Part shown: piece by piece, positions 46,303 to 54,814 of the stretch
How the letters are laid out: the number at the start of each line of letters is the position of its first letter
How positions within the stretch are numbered: the stretch's first letter is position 1
Assembly: GCA_016872215.1 (NCBI GenBank)
Contig: VHAX01000004.1
Location: forward strand, 56,440 to 120,439
Length of the DNA: 64,000 nucleotides
Source: Sphingomonadales bacterium
GTDB taxonomy: Bacteria > Bacteroidota > Bacteroidia > UBA7662
Direction of reading: 5' to 3'
Made by a program: the position numbers and the translations under genes
Notes under the pieces: generated by a model
The model's database searches: none
What the model was told of the DNA's origin: nothing
Seen by the model: only the letters and a program-made list of their open reading frames with translations

Positions 46303-47040
46303 ATGGAACAAAGCATCGAACAAAAACTTCGCGCACTTTATAATCTTCAGCAGATCGATTCGCAGATCGACCACCTACGTGTCCTGCGTGGTGAGTTGCC
46401 ACAGGAAGTCAAGAATTTGGAGGACGATATCGCAGGGATGGAAACCCGAATGGAGAAATTCAATGATACGCTGAACGGACTCAAGAGACTGATTTCGGAT
46501 TGGCAGACCAAACTGAATGAGGCAAATTCCCTGAAGACCCGCTACGAGCAGCAGATCATGGGCGTCAAAAACAGCCGTGAGTATGATGCCATCAGTAAGG
46601 AAATTGAATTGCAGGGGCTTGATATCGAAATTGCCAACAAACGGATTGCCGAGCAGAATGCGGCCGTTGAAATGACCAGTCAGCAGATGCAGGCAGTGAG
46701 TGACCTGCTCACGGAGCGCTATAAAGACTTGGAGATCAAGAAAACCGAATTGGGTGGCATAGTGGCCGCCACCGAGAAGGAGGAAAAGGAACTGATAGAA
46801 AAATCCAGAGAGGCCATGACACACGTGGAGGAGCGCTTGTTAACCGCGTATTCCAGAATTCGGGACAATGCCCGCAACGGCCTGGCTGTAGTGGCCTTTG
46901 AGCGCGATGCCTGCGGGGGCTGTTTCAATTACATACCGCCGCAGCGACAAATGGACATTCGCCTGCGCAAGAAAATCATGGTTTGCGAACATTGCGGCCG
47001 GATTTTGGTAGACCCAGAGATCAACTTGGTGGAGGCGTAG
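46303..47040 (+). CDS. C4-type zinc-ribbon coiled-coil protein
   Basis: 245 aa. Residues about 1-190 form one long coiled-coil hairpin (KLRALYNLQQIDSQIDHLR..), then a C-terminal zinc ribbon DACGGCFNYIPPQ ... VCEHCGRIL with four cysteines spaced C-x2-C-x20-C-x2-C. The family is adjacent to Nif3-like genes in many Bacteria, and its function is unknown, possibly nucleic-acid or RNA-degradation related. It is 15 bp from the convergent inositol monophosphatase gene. Confidence 0.9.
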   Translation: MEQSIEQKLRALYNLQQIDSQIDHLRVLRGELPQEVKNLEDDIAGMETRMEKFNDTLNGLKRLISDWQTKLNEANSLKTRYEQQIMGVKNSREYDAISKEIELQGLDIEIANKRIAEQNAAVEMTSQQMQAVSDLLTERYKDLEIKKTELGGIVAATEKEEKELIEKSREAMTHVEERLLTAYSRIRDNARNGLAVVAFERDACGGCFNYIPPQRQMDIRLRKKIMVCEHCGRILVDPEINLVEA

Positions 47041-47055
47041 AAGCCCCATTCGCCA

Positions 47056-47862
47056 TTACCGAAGGGGCCCCAGTCGGCTCAGGATTTGTGGATGCAGCAA
47101 CGGATTTGAAGCGATGATTTGTTGGCCGAAGATGGAATTGTTACCACCCTGGAAATCGGTGACCCGGCCACCCGCTTCGTTCACCAGCAGCACGCCGGCG
47201 GCTACATCCCAGGGGCTCAGATTGTATTCAAAATAGCCATCAAATCGTCCGCAGGCCACATAGGCAAGGTCGATGGCTGCACTGCCCAGTCGACGAATGC
47301 CGCGGCTTTCGGTCACCATGCGCCTGAACACGGGCAGGTAGTCATCGACCCGGCTGTATTCCTCATACGGAAAACCCGTGGCCAAAAGGGCTTGATCAAG
47401 TTCGCAAGTTGGCGACACACGAACGGGTTGGTCGTTGAGAGCGCAACCCTGTCCTGCTGCGGCGGTGAATCGTTCACCACGGATTGGTTCCCAAACCATT
47501 CCCAGTAGGGGTGTTCCCTCGCAGAGAAGGGCGATGCTGATGGAAAAGAAGGGTAAGCCGTGGGTGAAATTGGTGGTGCCGTCGAGGGGGTCAACCACCC
47601 ACATCAGCGGTCGGATGATCGTTTCGATGGTCCCCTCCTCGGTGAGGAAGCCTGCCTCGGGGAGAAGGGCCGACAAGCCGGACACGAGCATTTCTTCTGA
47701 GGTGCGGTCCACATAAGTCACCAGATCGTGAGCCCCTTTGTATTCGATGGCACCTCGATTGAAGGTCGACCATTCTCGGCATTGGAATTCGGCCACAGGT
47801 CGGGCCACCTGTTGGACTTGTCCCAATAGGCTGGGGTGACGGGTGAGGAGGTCGTGGCTCAT
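47056..47862 (-). CDS. Inositol monophosphatase family protein
   Basis: 268 aa from ATG 47862 (MSHDLLTRHPSLLGQ); the 55 extra ORF-track codons overlap lnt in another frame. Metal/phosphate motifs: EGTIETIIRP after FLTEEG, WVVDPLDGTTNFTHGLP, and the second metal site SPWDVAAGVLLVNEAGGRV. Mg-dependent dephosphorylation of an inositol or other phosphate; the substrate cannot be told. The start overlaps a 24-codon ORF by 4 bp (ATGA). Last gene of the pssA operon. Confidence 0.88.
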   Translation of the reverse strand: MSHDLLTRHPSLLGQVQQVARPVAEFQCREWSTFNRGAIEYKGAHDLVTYVDRTSEEMLVSGLSALLPEAGFLTEEGTIETIIRPLMWVVDPLDGTTNFTHGLPFFSISIALLCEGTPLLGMVWEPIRGERFTAAAGQGCALNDQPVRVSPTCELDQALLATGFPYEEYSRVDDYLPVFRRMVTESRGIRRLGSAAIDLAYVACGRFDGYFEYNLSPWDVAAGVLLVNEAGGRVTDFQGGNNSIFGQQIIASNPLLHPQILSRLGPLR

Positions 47863-47933
47863 GATCGTCGGCGTTGATGGGATTTTGGTTGCACCAATAG
47901 GTTTATGAGAAGGAAGAGGGGCAAATAGTTCAT
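47859..47933 (-). CDS. 24-codon ORF bridging lnt and the inositol monophosphatase gene
   Basis: ATG at 47933 overlaps the lnt stop by 4 bp (ATGA) and its TGA overlaps the next ATG by 4 bp (ATGA). It codes MNYLPLFLLINLLVQPKSHQ followed by RRRS: a short hydrophobic helix with a basic tail, in the shape of a single-pass membrane peptide. Its last residues, KSHQRRR, repeat the very C-terminus of Lnt because 27 bp of DNA is duplicated. Could be a real coupled peptide or a leftover of a duplication. Confidence 0.4.
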   Translation of the reverse strand: MNYLPLFLLINLLVQPKSHQRRRS

Positions 47934-47956
47934 AATCGTCGGCGTTGATGGGATTT
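47859..47956. repeat. 27-bp direct repeat at the lnt / IMPase junction
   Basis: TCAT(G/A)ATCGTCGGCGTTGATGGGATTT occurs at 47859-47885 and 47930-47956 with one mismatch, 71 bp apart. Copy 2 codes the C-terminus of Lnt, copy 1 the end of the 24-codon ORF and the start of IMPase. The intervening sequence is not otherwise similar. Confidence 0.85.
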
Positions 47957-49603
47957 CGACTGGACCCAGGAGGCGAGTAACAGCAGCACAAACAGAAAGC
48001 ACCCCAGCCGTCCCAGATAGTCGCCATACCTCATATAAAAGGTCTGCTCGTTGTGCAAGGCCACACGGAGTCGCAGCCAACCGGGTTTCCACCAGGGAAG
48101 CTGCTGCAGTACATCGCCGCGGGCGTTGATGACCGCTGAGATGCCAGTATTGGCGGATCGCACCACATACCGGTGGTTTTCGATGGCACGCAGGCGGGCA
48201 TAGGCCAGATGTTGGCGGTGGCCATCCGTTTCGCCCCACCACCCGTCGTTGGTGATGATGGCTATGAGGTTGGCGCCTTCTGGACCGCGTGTGTATCCAG
48301 TCGTATAATCGCCGAAAACCGATTCATAGCAAATGACTGGGGCAACACGGAGGATTCCGGCGGTGAAAACGGAGCGCTGTGACTGCGGCCCCAGTTGCCC
48401 GCTCATTCCCCCGAGGTCTACCGATATGAGGCGGTTGATCAGACCGAAGAAGGCGGGGTAGGGGAGTTTCTCTACACCCGCCACAAGCCTGGACTTGTGG
48501 TAGACACCGAGCGCTTCGCCGTTTTTCATCCACAGGGCCGTATTGTGGGCTATGTAGCCCCGCCCTCCCGCTTGCCGGCGCAGAGCGGGTTGGTCGGGTG
48601 GATTCATACCAAGATCGGTGACGGTACTGGCGCCTGCCAGGAGACTCACCCCCTCATAGTAGCTGAGGCGGTGTCGGATTTGTTGCAGTTGGTGTTGGTT
48701 GCCTGTGCTGTCGGGTAGCCATACCAGTCCCGGTATCGACGTTTCGGGCCACAACAATAGCCGAGTTTCAGGCCCGATGGCCTTGTCTGATAGCCAAAAT
48801 AAGTTCTCAAGCTGTTCCGCTTCGGTATCTGCCTTGAATTTCTCGTTGTAGGGATTAACATTGGGTTGTACAATCCCCACTTCGATCGTGGGCACCCCCT
48901 TTTCGCTGTGGGTTTGGTGGAGGTAAAGCGACGCTAACAATGGAAAAATCAAGATAACTATTGCCCTGAAGAGGTCGCGGAACGCGAGCCAGCCCTGGTT
49001 GGTTCGCTCTTCACCCTGCATACCCCCACGCAACAACAGGCTACGAATTCCAGTGAAGACCAGTAGGTTCACGATCCACACCCATAGGGTTCCGCCGGGT
49101 ACGCCGGTCGCGCTGTACCACTGCACCATCCAGGGGTTGCCAGCGAAGGCGTTGCCCATGAGTAGCCAGGGGAAATCGAGGTCCCACCGAAGGTTCAGGT
49201 ATTCCATGGCCATCCATCCTGCCACCAGCACCGGCCATGCGGTGCGTTCACCGCTGCTGCGCTTCACCCGATGGTAGGCATAGACCACGGCACTCATGAG
49301 GAAGGTGTTGATCATGATGGCGGCGATGGCCCCGATCCACGCGGCGTTTTTGATCCACCAGGTGGCCAGAGTGTTAAATAACAGGAAGTGAAGGCTGCTC
49401 CAGAGCAATATGTGGCGCCCCGTGTCTTTGCCGTGGCGGTAGAACAGTTGGTCTTCCGTGAGCAGCAGGGGCACCCAGGCTACGAATATCAGAAGGCTCA
49501 GGTTGTAGGGGGGGAAGGCCAGCCAGGCCATGAGCGCAGAGGTCAGTGCGTAGACGAACCGCGTACGGCGGTCAGCGGCCAGCCAGAACGATAACGAATT
49601 CAC
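47930..49603 (-). CDS. lnt: Apolipoprotein N-acyltransferase
   Basis: Last step of lipoprotein maturation: adds the third acyl chain to the N-terminal Cys of lipoproteins. 557 aa from a proposed GTG at 49603 (MNSLSFWLAADRRTRF); the ORF-track extension to 49798 lies inside rsmI. N-terminal membrane helices, then the nitrilase-like domain with the catalytic triad: Glu in LWPETSIPG, Lys in KSRLVAGVEK and Cys in VICYESVFGD. The exact start is uncertain; an in-frame ATG (49531) also exists. The C-terminal end SWVQSKSHQRRRL is affected by the 27-bp repeat. It overlaps rsmI by about 32 bp. Confidence 0.92.
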   Translation of the reverse strand: MNSLSFWLAADRRTRFVYALTSALMAWLAFPPYNLSLLIFVAWVPLLLTEDQLFYRHGKDTGRHILLWSSLHFLLFNTLATWWIKNAAWIGAIAAIMINTFLMSAVVYAYHRVKRSSGERTAWPVLVAGWMAMEYLNLRWDLDFPWLLMGNAFAGNPWMVQWYSATGVPGGTLWVWIVNLLVFTGIRSLLLRGGMQGEERTNQGWLAFRDLFRAIVILIFPLLASLYLHQTHSEKGVPTIEVGIVQPNVNPYNEKFKADTEAEQLENLFWLSDKAIGPETRLLLWPETSIPGLVWLPDSTGNQHQLQQIRHRLSYYEGVSLLAGASTVTDLGMNPPDQPALRRQAGGRGYIAHNTALWMKNGEALGVYHKSRLVAGVEKLPYPAFFGLINRLISVDLGGMSGQLGPQSQRSVFTAGILRVAPVICYESVFGDYTTGYTRGPEGANLIAIITNDGWWGETDGHRQHLAYARLRAIENHRYVVRSANTGISAVINARGDVLQQLPWWKPGWLRLRVALHNEQTFYMRYGDYLGRLGCFLFVLLLLASWVQSKSHQRRRL

Positions 49604-50246
49604 CACGGGGTTCTTGTTTTTGGAAGTGGGCGTGTAGGCTAACGAGGCTGCCACGCAGGGTTTCGGAGAATTTCTTCGACAATTCGCGAGAAACGCTTGC
49701 CTGACGATCCTCGCCACATACTTGCACCAGTTGTTCGAGGGTTTTGAGCAGGCGGTGCGGCGATTCGTACAGTACCATAGTTCGACTTTCCTGCGCAAGC
49801 TCCTGCAGACGCGTTTGCCGGCCTTTTTTTACGGGGAGGAATCCCTCGAAGCAGAAGCGGTCGCAGGGGATTCCGGATTGTACGAGTGCGGGAATCAGCG
49901 CGGTTGGTCCGGGCAGAGCCTCTACTGTATGACCGGCAGCCAGAGCGGCGCGTACCACGAGAAATCCTGGGTCTGAGATGCCAGGGGTACCAGCGTCGCT
50001 CACCAGCGCAATGTTTTTCCCTTCCCCAAGCATGTCCATCAACCGCCCGATGCTCTGGTGTTCATTGAATTTATGGTGCGATTGCAGAGGCTTATGGAGC
50101 GCATAATCGCGCAGAAGATGTCCGCTCCGCCTCGTGTCCTCGCACAGCACAAGGTCCACTTCCGCCAGCACCTCAAGGGCCCGGCGGGTGATGTCACCCC
50201 GATTCCCGATGGGGGTGGGCACCAGATACAGAATGCCGGTGGTCAT
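49572..50246 (-). CDS. rsmI: 16S rRNA (cytidine(1402)-2'-O)-methyltransferase
   Basis: SAM-dependent methyltransferase of the ribosomal decoding centre. 224 aa from ATG 50246 (MTTGILYLVPTPIGNRGD); the ORF-track extension of 197 codons is out-of-family sequence inside the M28 gene. Motifs: LVPTPIGN, CEDTRRSGHLLRDY, LVSDAGTPGISDPG and EALPGPTALIPALVQSG. The start overlaps the M28 stop (ATGA), and the end overlaps lnt. Shorter than E. coli RsmI (286 aa), as usual for this phylum. Confidence 0.92.
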   Translation of the reverse strand: MTTGILYLVPTPIGNRGDITRRALEVLAEVDLVLCEDTRRSGHLLRDYALHKPLQSHHKFNEHQSIGRLMDMLGEGKNIALVSDAGTPGISDPGFLVVRAALAAGHTVEALPGPTALIPALVQSGIPCDRFCFEGFLPVKKGRQTRLQELAQESRTMVLYESPHRLLKTLEQLVQVCGEDRQASVSRELSKKFSETLRGSLVSLHAHFQKQEPRGEFVIVLAGR

Positions 50247-51532
50247 GGACTGCGGGTGTGATTTTGGTTCGAAGTAACGTGATTGCGCATCCGGTAATCC
50301 AATACATCGCACAGGAGTTGAAAAGTGCGGGTGTAGTGGCACCATGCCAAATCCTCCGCGCGATCGCTGGGGTGGTGGTATGCCGTCACATCGCCTTGGG
50401 TGTATAAAAACACCGCGGGCACGTTTTTGAGTGTAAATGGATAATGGTCGCTGTTGGAAACGTTTTTGCGCACGTCGATTCGACTGAGGTATTGGCCTCG
50501 CGCGTTGCTTCCTCGGATGAGCTCGGTTACCGCTGCCTCTTCCACTCCATTCACAACCATAAGGCCATTGGAGCCACCGCCCATGAGGTCGAGGTTGATC
50601 ACCAGGCGATGTTGCTCGAGGGGAATCGGTGGATGCGTCACATAATGTCCCGAACCCAACAGACCGGCTTCCTCGGCGGCAAATGCCACGAACAACAGGC
50701 TGTATGCCGGACGGTTTTCGGGTTTTGCATAGTGCCTGGCCAGATCCATGAGCATGGCTGTGCCGCTGGCATTGTCGTTGGCCCCAGGGTACAAGCAATC
50801 TCGGCCCAACATGCCCAAATGGTCGTAGTGGGCACACAACAGGATGATAGAATCAGGATACCGGCTGCCAGAGATGATCCCCTGTATGTTGTGTTGCAAA
50901 GACGTATTGAGTTCCCCCTGGATGGTCCACCGCAACCGCCCCAAGCGTTTGGGCAGCCGGGTGTAATCGATGCAGAGGCGGGTGGTTCGACCGATGCTGT
51001 CGGTGAGTGAACCGATCAGCGGCCCCTTACGCCACTCCACTTCTATAGGACGGGGGGTTTCACAAAGTTTATTTTTTCTATTTATATTAATGTTATAGTT
51101 ATAAATATATCGGGATTTATCCACATAATATCCTGAGTCCTTTCTGTAGGGTGGCAGGCCCTTCAGGTATCCCCTCCCTACACCCGATCCGGCCGGTATG
51201 CTATAGTCGACCCCTGTCTGCAGCCGTGTCCGGCCTGCTTTCAGTTCAACGATATCGTAGCGGGCCACGCGGACCGTGCAGGGTGATGAATAAAGAATCT
51301 GCAGTCCCCACTCCTCGAACCACTTCTGTACAAACTGTCCCGCCAGCTGTTGCCCGCCGTGGTGGTATCCCCTCCCGGAGAAACTCGGGCTGCAAAGGGT
51401 GTCGAGTAATTGCCTCGCCAGAAGTGTATCTTGAGCTCGGGCGATACCCGTCGTAACAAACAACACGACCGCCGCGAGCGAAACCGCCGCGGCCCATGAT
51501 TGCAGCGGGTTGTGGGGCACATGAGGACACAT
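50243..51532 (-). CDS. M28-family zinc peptidase, exported
   Basis: 429 aa with a signal peptide (SWAAAVSLAAVVLFVTTGIARA) and an M28 catalytic domain: ligands in LLCAHYDHLG, YPGANDNASGTAML, FAAEEAGLLGSGHY (catalytic Glu), INLDLMGGG, and SDHYPFTL with TAYHHPSDR. Probably an aminopeptidase in the periplasm. It sits inside an operon of phospholipid, purine, rRNA and lipoprotein genes, with which it shares no evident function. A block near residue 140 (VDKSRYIYNYNININRKNKL) is unusually AT-rich in DNA. Confidence 0.88.
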   Translation of the reverse strand: MCPHVPHNPLQSWAAAVSLAAVVLFVTTGIARAQDTLLARQLLDTLCSPSFSGRGYHHGGQQLAGQFVQKWFEEWGLQILYSSPCTVRVARYDIVELKAGRTRLQTGVDYSIPAGSGVGRGYLKGLPPYRKDSGYYVDKSRYIYNYNININRKNKLCETPRPIEVEWRKGPLIGSLTDSIGRTTRLCIDYTRLPKRLGRLRWTIQGELNTSLQHNIQGIISGSRYPDSIILLCAHYDHLGMLGRDCLYPGANDNASGTAMLMDLARHYAKPENRPAYSLLFVAFAAEEAGLLGSGHYVTHPPIPLEQHRLVINLDLMGGGSNGLMVVNGVEEAAVTELIRGSNARGQYLSRIDVRKNVSNSDHYPFTLKNVPAVFLYTQGDVTAYHHPSDRAEDLAWCHYTRTFQLLCDVLDYRMRNHVTSNQNHTRSP

Positions 51533-51553
51533 GTTTTAGGGTTAAGGTGGGTG

Positions 51554-51808
51554 TCAGACCAGTTCTTCGAGGCGGTATTGAAACCGCTCCATAATGGTGT
51601 TGGCGAGTAAGTGTCGACAAGCGGAGTCGACCAGTGCACCGGCATCGCCTGAGTTGTCGGCCTCCACCTGCAGCCGAATGTGCTTACCAACCCGTACCTG
51701 GGTGAGGGTCGACAGGTTTAATTTAGCCAATCCCCCTTCAACGGCCTTTCCTTGAGGATCCAGAAGTGCGTCGTGGGGCATGATGTCGATGTGGGCTATG
51801 AATTTCAT
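51554..51808 (-). CDS. purS: Phosphoribosylformylglycinamidine synthase subunit PurS
   Basis: Small subunit of the PurLQS amidotransferase of purine synthesis. 84 aa: MKFIAHIDIMPHDALLDPQGKAVEGGL, VRVGKHIRLQVEAD and a C-terminal DSACRHLLANTIMERFQYRLEEL match the PurS fold. It overlaps pssA by 4 bp (ATGA) upstream. No purL or purQ is in the window, so those subunits must lie elsewhere. Confidence 0.9.
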   Translation of the reverse strand: MKFIAHIDIMPHDALLDPQGKAVEGGLAKLNLSTLTQVRVGKHIRLQVEADNSGDAGALVDSACRHLLANTIMERFQYRLEELV

Positions 51809-52545
51809 ATAAATTTTGGAGTAACGAACAGACGAATAAAGGAAAGTAAAAGGTAGGCCAAAAGAGAGAAGAACAGGCCGGCGTACATAGAAAGAAGCAG
51901 CGCAGTCAGGATGCCAGACAGGGCGGAGCCGATCAGGATTAAGAGGTCTGCACGCCTCGACGGGTCAGCGGTCCCCGCGCTTTTCAAAGAAGGCATGGGT
52001 AGGGGAACGAGCATAAGTAGGGCCACCCCAAACGCGATGCCATAGATGAGATTTTTGGTCAGGCCATCACGGAACTTGAGCGACATCACGTCGCTCTGGC
52101 CCAAAAAGGCTACCGCCGAAACGAGCAACAGGGCAGCTGCGGGACTGGCCAAGCCCATAAATCGGACCGTTTGTCGGGCGTCCTGGTTGAACCGGGCTAG
52201 CCGCAGAGCCGCAGAAAGGGTGTATACATACACGATCCACTCCGTGCCGGCACTACCTGGTACACTGGCTGCCAGTTGATACAAAATCAGCCCAGGCAGG
52301 AGTCCGAAGCTCACCACATCCGCCAGCGAATCCAGGTCTCTACCCAGGGGCGAAGCCACACCCAACGCACGCGCGGCCATGCCATCGAACAGATCCAGGA
52401 GCGCCGCCAACATCACAGCGTGACAAGCACCAATAATATCACCCCACGCCGCCAGACTTACTCCCACACATCCCATCATCAGGTTCATCAATGTGATGCC
52501 GTTGGGAATCCACGATTTCACCGATTGGACGGGACTTTCTTGCAT
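51805..52545 (-). CDS. pssA: CDP-diacylglycerol--serine O-phosphatidyltransferase
   Basis: Makes phosphatidylserine, precursor of phosphatidylethanolamine. 246 aa from ATG 52545 (MQESPVQSVKSWIPN); the 51 extra codons of the ORF track are upstream of its promoter box and look like leader sequence. The CDP-alcohol phosphotransferase motif D-G-x2-A-R-x8-G-x3-D-x3-D is complete (LDLFDGMAARALGVASPLGR followed by DLDSLAD), with six or more membrane helices. First gene of the minus-strand operon. Confidence 0.92.
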   Translation of the reverse strand: MQESPVQSVKSWIPNGITLMNLMMGCVGVSLAAWGDIIGACHAVMLAALLDLFDGMAARALGVASPLGRDLDSLADVVSFGLLPGLILYQLAASVPGSAGTEWIVYVYTLSAALRLARFNQDARQTVRFMGLASPAAALLLVSAVAFLGQSDVMSLKFRDGLTKNLIYGIAFGVALLMLVPLPMPSLKSAGTADPSRRADLLILIGSALSGILTALLLSMYAGLFFSLLAYLLLSFIRLFVTPKFI

Positions 52546-52566
52546 CTCTAAATTCAGAAAACGTCT

Positions 52567-52574
52567 CAAAAATA
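52567..52574 (-). promoter_or_regulatory. -7 promoter box (TATTTTTG) of the pssA operon
   Basis: Exact TAnnTTTG on the minus strand, 21 nt before the pssA ATG; supports the shorter start. Confidence 0.5.
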
Positions 52575-52633
52575 AGGGGAAAGGTGCTATTTTGGCGAAA
52601 AAAAATAGCTTGAAATATGAACGATCTCCTGCG

Positions 52634-52641
52634 TACTTTTG
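52634..52641 (+). promoter_or_regulatory. -7 promoter box (TACTTTTG) of the desaturase gene
   Basis: TACTTTTG, exact TAnnTTTG, with a TTG 21 nt upstream as possible -33 element. Leader of about 100 nt to the ATG at 52744. Confidence 0.5.
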
Positions 52642-52743
52642 CGGCGGTTTATTTGTCCAGATTTGTTTTCGAATCCAAACATATAGCCCATAGTTCACAT
52701 AACCCTACAAGCACATTTATAAAACAAAAAGGACATCCAAAAA

Positions 52744-53811
52744 ATGAAAATTCCCTCAATAAAGTTTGCAAGAAGTACACAAGACGGATTTTTTCAGGTA
52801 GTGCGCGAGCGGGTAGACGAGTGGTTTCGGCAGCAGGACATCTCCCAAAAGGGGGGAAACCGGATGGTTTATAAATCACTGGGCATATTGGCGCTTTATG
52901 TTCTTCCATTTGTCCTGATCCTCACCGGCTGGTTCACACCCCTTCAGATGCTGGTGTTGGCCCTGTTGATGGGGGTGGGATTGGCTGGCGTGGGAATGTC
53001 GGTCATGCACGATGCGTGCCATGGTGCCTTCAGCGACCGACCCTGGATCAACCGTTTGTTTTCCGGTAGCATATATTTGCTGGGTGGCAATGTCTACAAC
53101 TGGAAAGTTCAGCACAATACCCTGCACCATACGTTCACCAACATACATGAGGCGGATGGGGACATAGCCGGGCGATTCATACTCAGATTCGATAAGCACG
53201 ACACCTGTCTGGGTATCATGCGTTTGCAGTTTTTGTATGCCCCATTACTATACAGCCTGATGGTCCTGACCTTCCACATTAAAGATTTCGTGCAGGTGAT
53301 CACGTGGGGGCGGCAATCGGGTCCCGTCGTTTTTCGCCGAGAATTTACCACCTTGTTAATAAGCAAGGTTTTTTATTTTTCCGTAATCCTTCTTCCGTAT
53401 TTTCTCCTCCCGATTAGTTTCGTACAATGGGCATTGGGCTATGTGGGCATGGCATTGGTCGCCGGATTTGTCATGGCCTCGGTTTTCCAGCTCGCCCACC
53501 TCGTGGAAGGGGTCGACCAGCCCCTGCCGGATCCGGAGGGGAAGATTGACAAACCATGGGCGGATCACCAAATGTACACCACGGCCAATTTTGCGCACAA
53601 GAATTGGCTGTTGACCTGGTATGTAGGCGGGCTCAACTACCAAATTGAGCACCACCTGTTCCCCAACATTTGCCACTTACACTATCCGGCCATTTCGCGA
53701 ATTGTTGAACAAACCGCACACGAGTACAACCTGCCCTATCATTGTTTCGGCAGCCTGTCGGCGGCCTACGCATCGCACATCCGCACCCTATACGCGCTGG
53801 GCAGACCTTAA
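52744..53811 (+). CDS. Membrane fatty acid desaturase
   Basis: 355 aa di-iron membrane desaturase. Histidine boxes: HDACHG, HNTLHH and QIEHH. Membrane helices flank the boxes (LGILALYVLPFVLILTG, FYFSVILLPYFLLPI). The QIEHH box is the type found in front-end and acyl-lipid desaturases. Presumably adjusts membrane fluidity, acting on phospholipid-bound acyl chains. It is divergent from the pssA operon, which makes the phospholipid. Confidence 0.9.
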   Translation: MKIPSIKFARSTQDGFFQVVRERVDEWFRQQDISQKGGNRMVYKSLGILALYVLPFVLILTGWFTPLQMLVLALLMGVGLAGVGMSVMHDACHGAFSDRPWINRLFSGSIYLLGGNVYNWKVQHNTLHHTFTNIHEADGDIAGRFILRFDKHDTCLGIMRLQFLYAPLLYSLMVLTFHIKDFVQVITWGRQSGPVVFRREFTTLLISKVFYFSVILLPYFLLPISFVQWALGYVGMALVAGFVMASVFQLAHLVEGVDQPLPDPEGKIDKPWADHQMYTTANFAHKNWLLTWYVGGLNYQIEHHLFPNICHLHYPAISRIVEQTAHEYNLPYHCFGSLSAAYASHIRTLYALGRP

Positions 53812-53834
53812 TTTTGTCCGGCCTTTGAGGAAAT

Positions 53835-53859
53835 AGTGCCGCGTTGAGAGCGGGGCACT
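53835..53859. terminator. Hairpin between the convergent desaturase and queG genes
   Basis: AGTGCC and GGCACT form a 6-bp stem, with GC/GC and a GG bulge extending it over a GTTGAGA loop. It lies between two convergent stops, but no T-run follows on either strand, so a terminator role is only possible. Confidence 0.3.
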
Positions 53860-54814
53860 AAGACTCGGGTGCGGTTTCGGTTTCACCATCACTTCCCGAC
53901 ACCAGATGCAAGGATGACATGAGTCGATCGAATCCGGCGCGTTTGACGGCACTGCGGTGAAATACCTTACCAAAAACTTCGCGTGTCATCTCGATCCATG
54001 CTTTTCGGTCCATTTCATGCAGGTCGGGGTGTGGCATAAACCTGTCCTCCAAGTGAGGTCGGCTGAAACGGTTCCATGGGCAAACCTCCTGGCAGATGTC
54101 GCAACCAAACACCCAGTCCTTCCACTGTCCGTGGGCCCATTGGGGAATTTGTTCACGCAGTTCGATTGTCAGGTAACTGATGCAGCGGCTACCGTCGACC
54201 GCGTAAGGTGTAATGGCCTGGGTCGGACAAGCATCAATGCAGCGGGTGCAGGTGCCGCAGTAATCGGCCATTGAACCATCCGGTTCCAATTCCAAATCGG
54301 AGATGAGTTCACACAGAAAAAAATAGCTGCCTTGTTCACGGGTGATCAGATTGGTGTTCTTGCCCACCCATCCCAGCCCCGACCGGGCCGCCCAACTTTT
54401 TTCAAGAACGGGCGCGCTGTCCACGAAAATCCTGCCCTCCACATCACCAATCCGCACCCGGAGAATATCGAGGAGCACCCGAAGTTTATCGCGCAATACA
54501 AAATGGTAATCCTCCCCAAAGGCATACTGGGCAATCCGTGGGGTGCCCTCGGACACCTTCAGATTGGGGTTGTGGTAGTTGAACAACAAACTCACCACGG
54601 ACCGGGCACCTGGCACCAGCCTGCGCGGGTCGAGGCGCGTGTCGAAGTTCCGCTCCATATAGCCCATGCTCCCATGCATGCCCGCCTTGAGCCAGTGCTC
54701 TAGTCGCGGCGCATCCTCTTCCAAATACCCGGCTTGACTGATTCCGCATGCGTGAAACCCGATACGGGTTGCTTCCTCCTTAACCCATCGGGCATGAAGG
54801 GAGGCAGTTTTCAT
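53858..54814 (-). CDS. queG: Epoxyqueuosine reductase
   Basis: Last step of queuosine synthesis: reduces epoxyqueuosine in tRNA, using cobalamin and two 4Fe-4S clusters. 318 aa from ATG 54814 (MKTASLHARWVKEEATRIGFHACGIS); the ORF-track extension lies in the ferredoxin gene. Cluster ligands DYCGTCTRCIDACPT and FGCDICQEVCPWN are intact, as are MGYMERNFDTRLDPRRLVPGA and SGLGWVGKNTNLI. The start overlaps the ferredoxin stop (ATGA), so the two are co-translated. Confidence 0.94.
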   Translation of the reverse strand: MKTASLHARWVKEEATRIGFHACGISQAGYLEEDAPRLEHWLKAGMHGSMGYMERNFDTRLDPRRLVPGARSVVSLLFNYHNPNLKVSEGTPRIAQYAFGEDYHFVLRDKLRVLLDILRVRIGDVEGRIFVDSAPVLEKSWAARSGLGWVGKNTNLITREQGSYFFLCELISDLELEPDGSMADYCGTCTRCIDACPTQAITPYAVDGSRCISYLTIELREQIPQWAHGQWKDWVFGCDICQEVCPWNRFSRPHLEDRFMPHPDLHEMDRKAWIEMTREVFGKVFHRSAVKRAGFDRLMSSLHLVSGSDGETETAPES

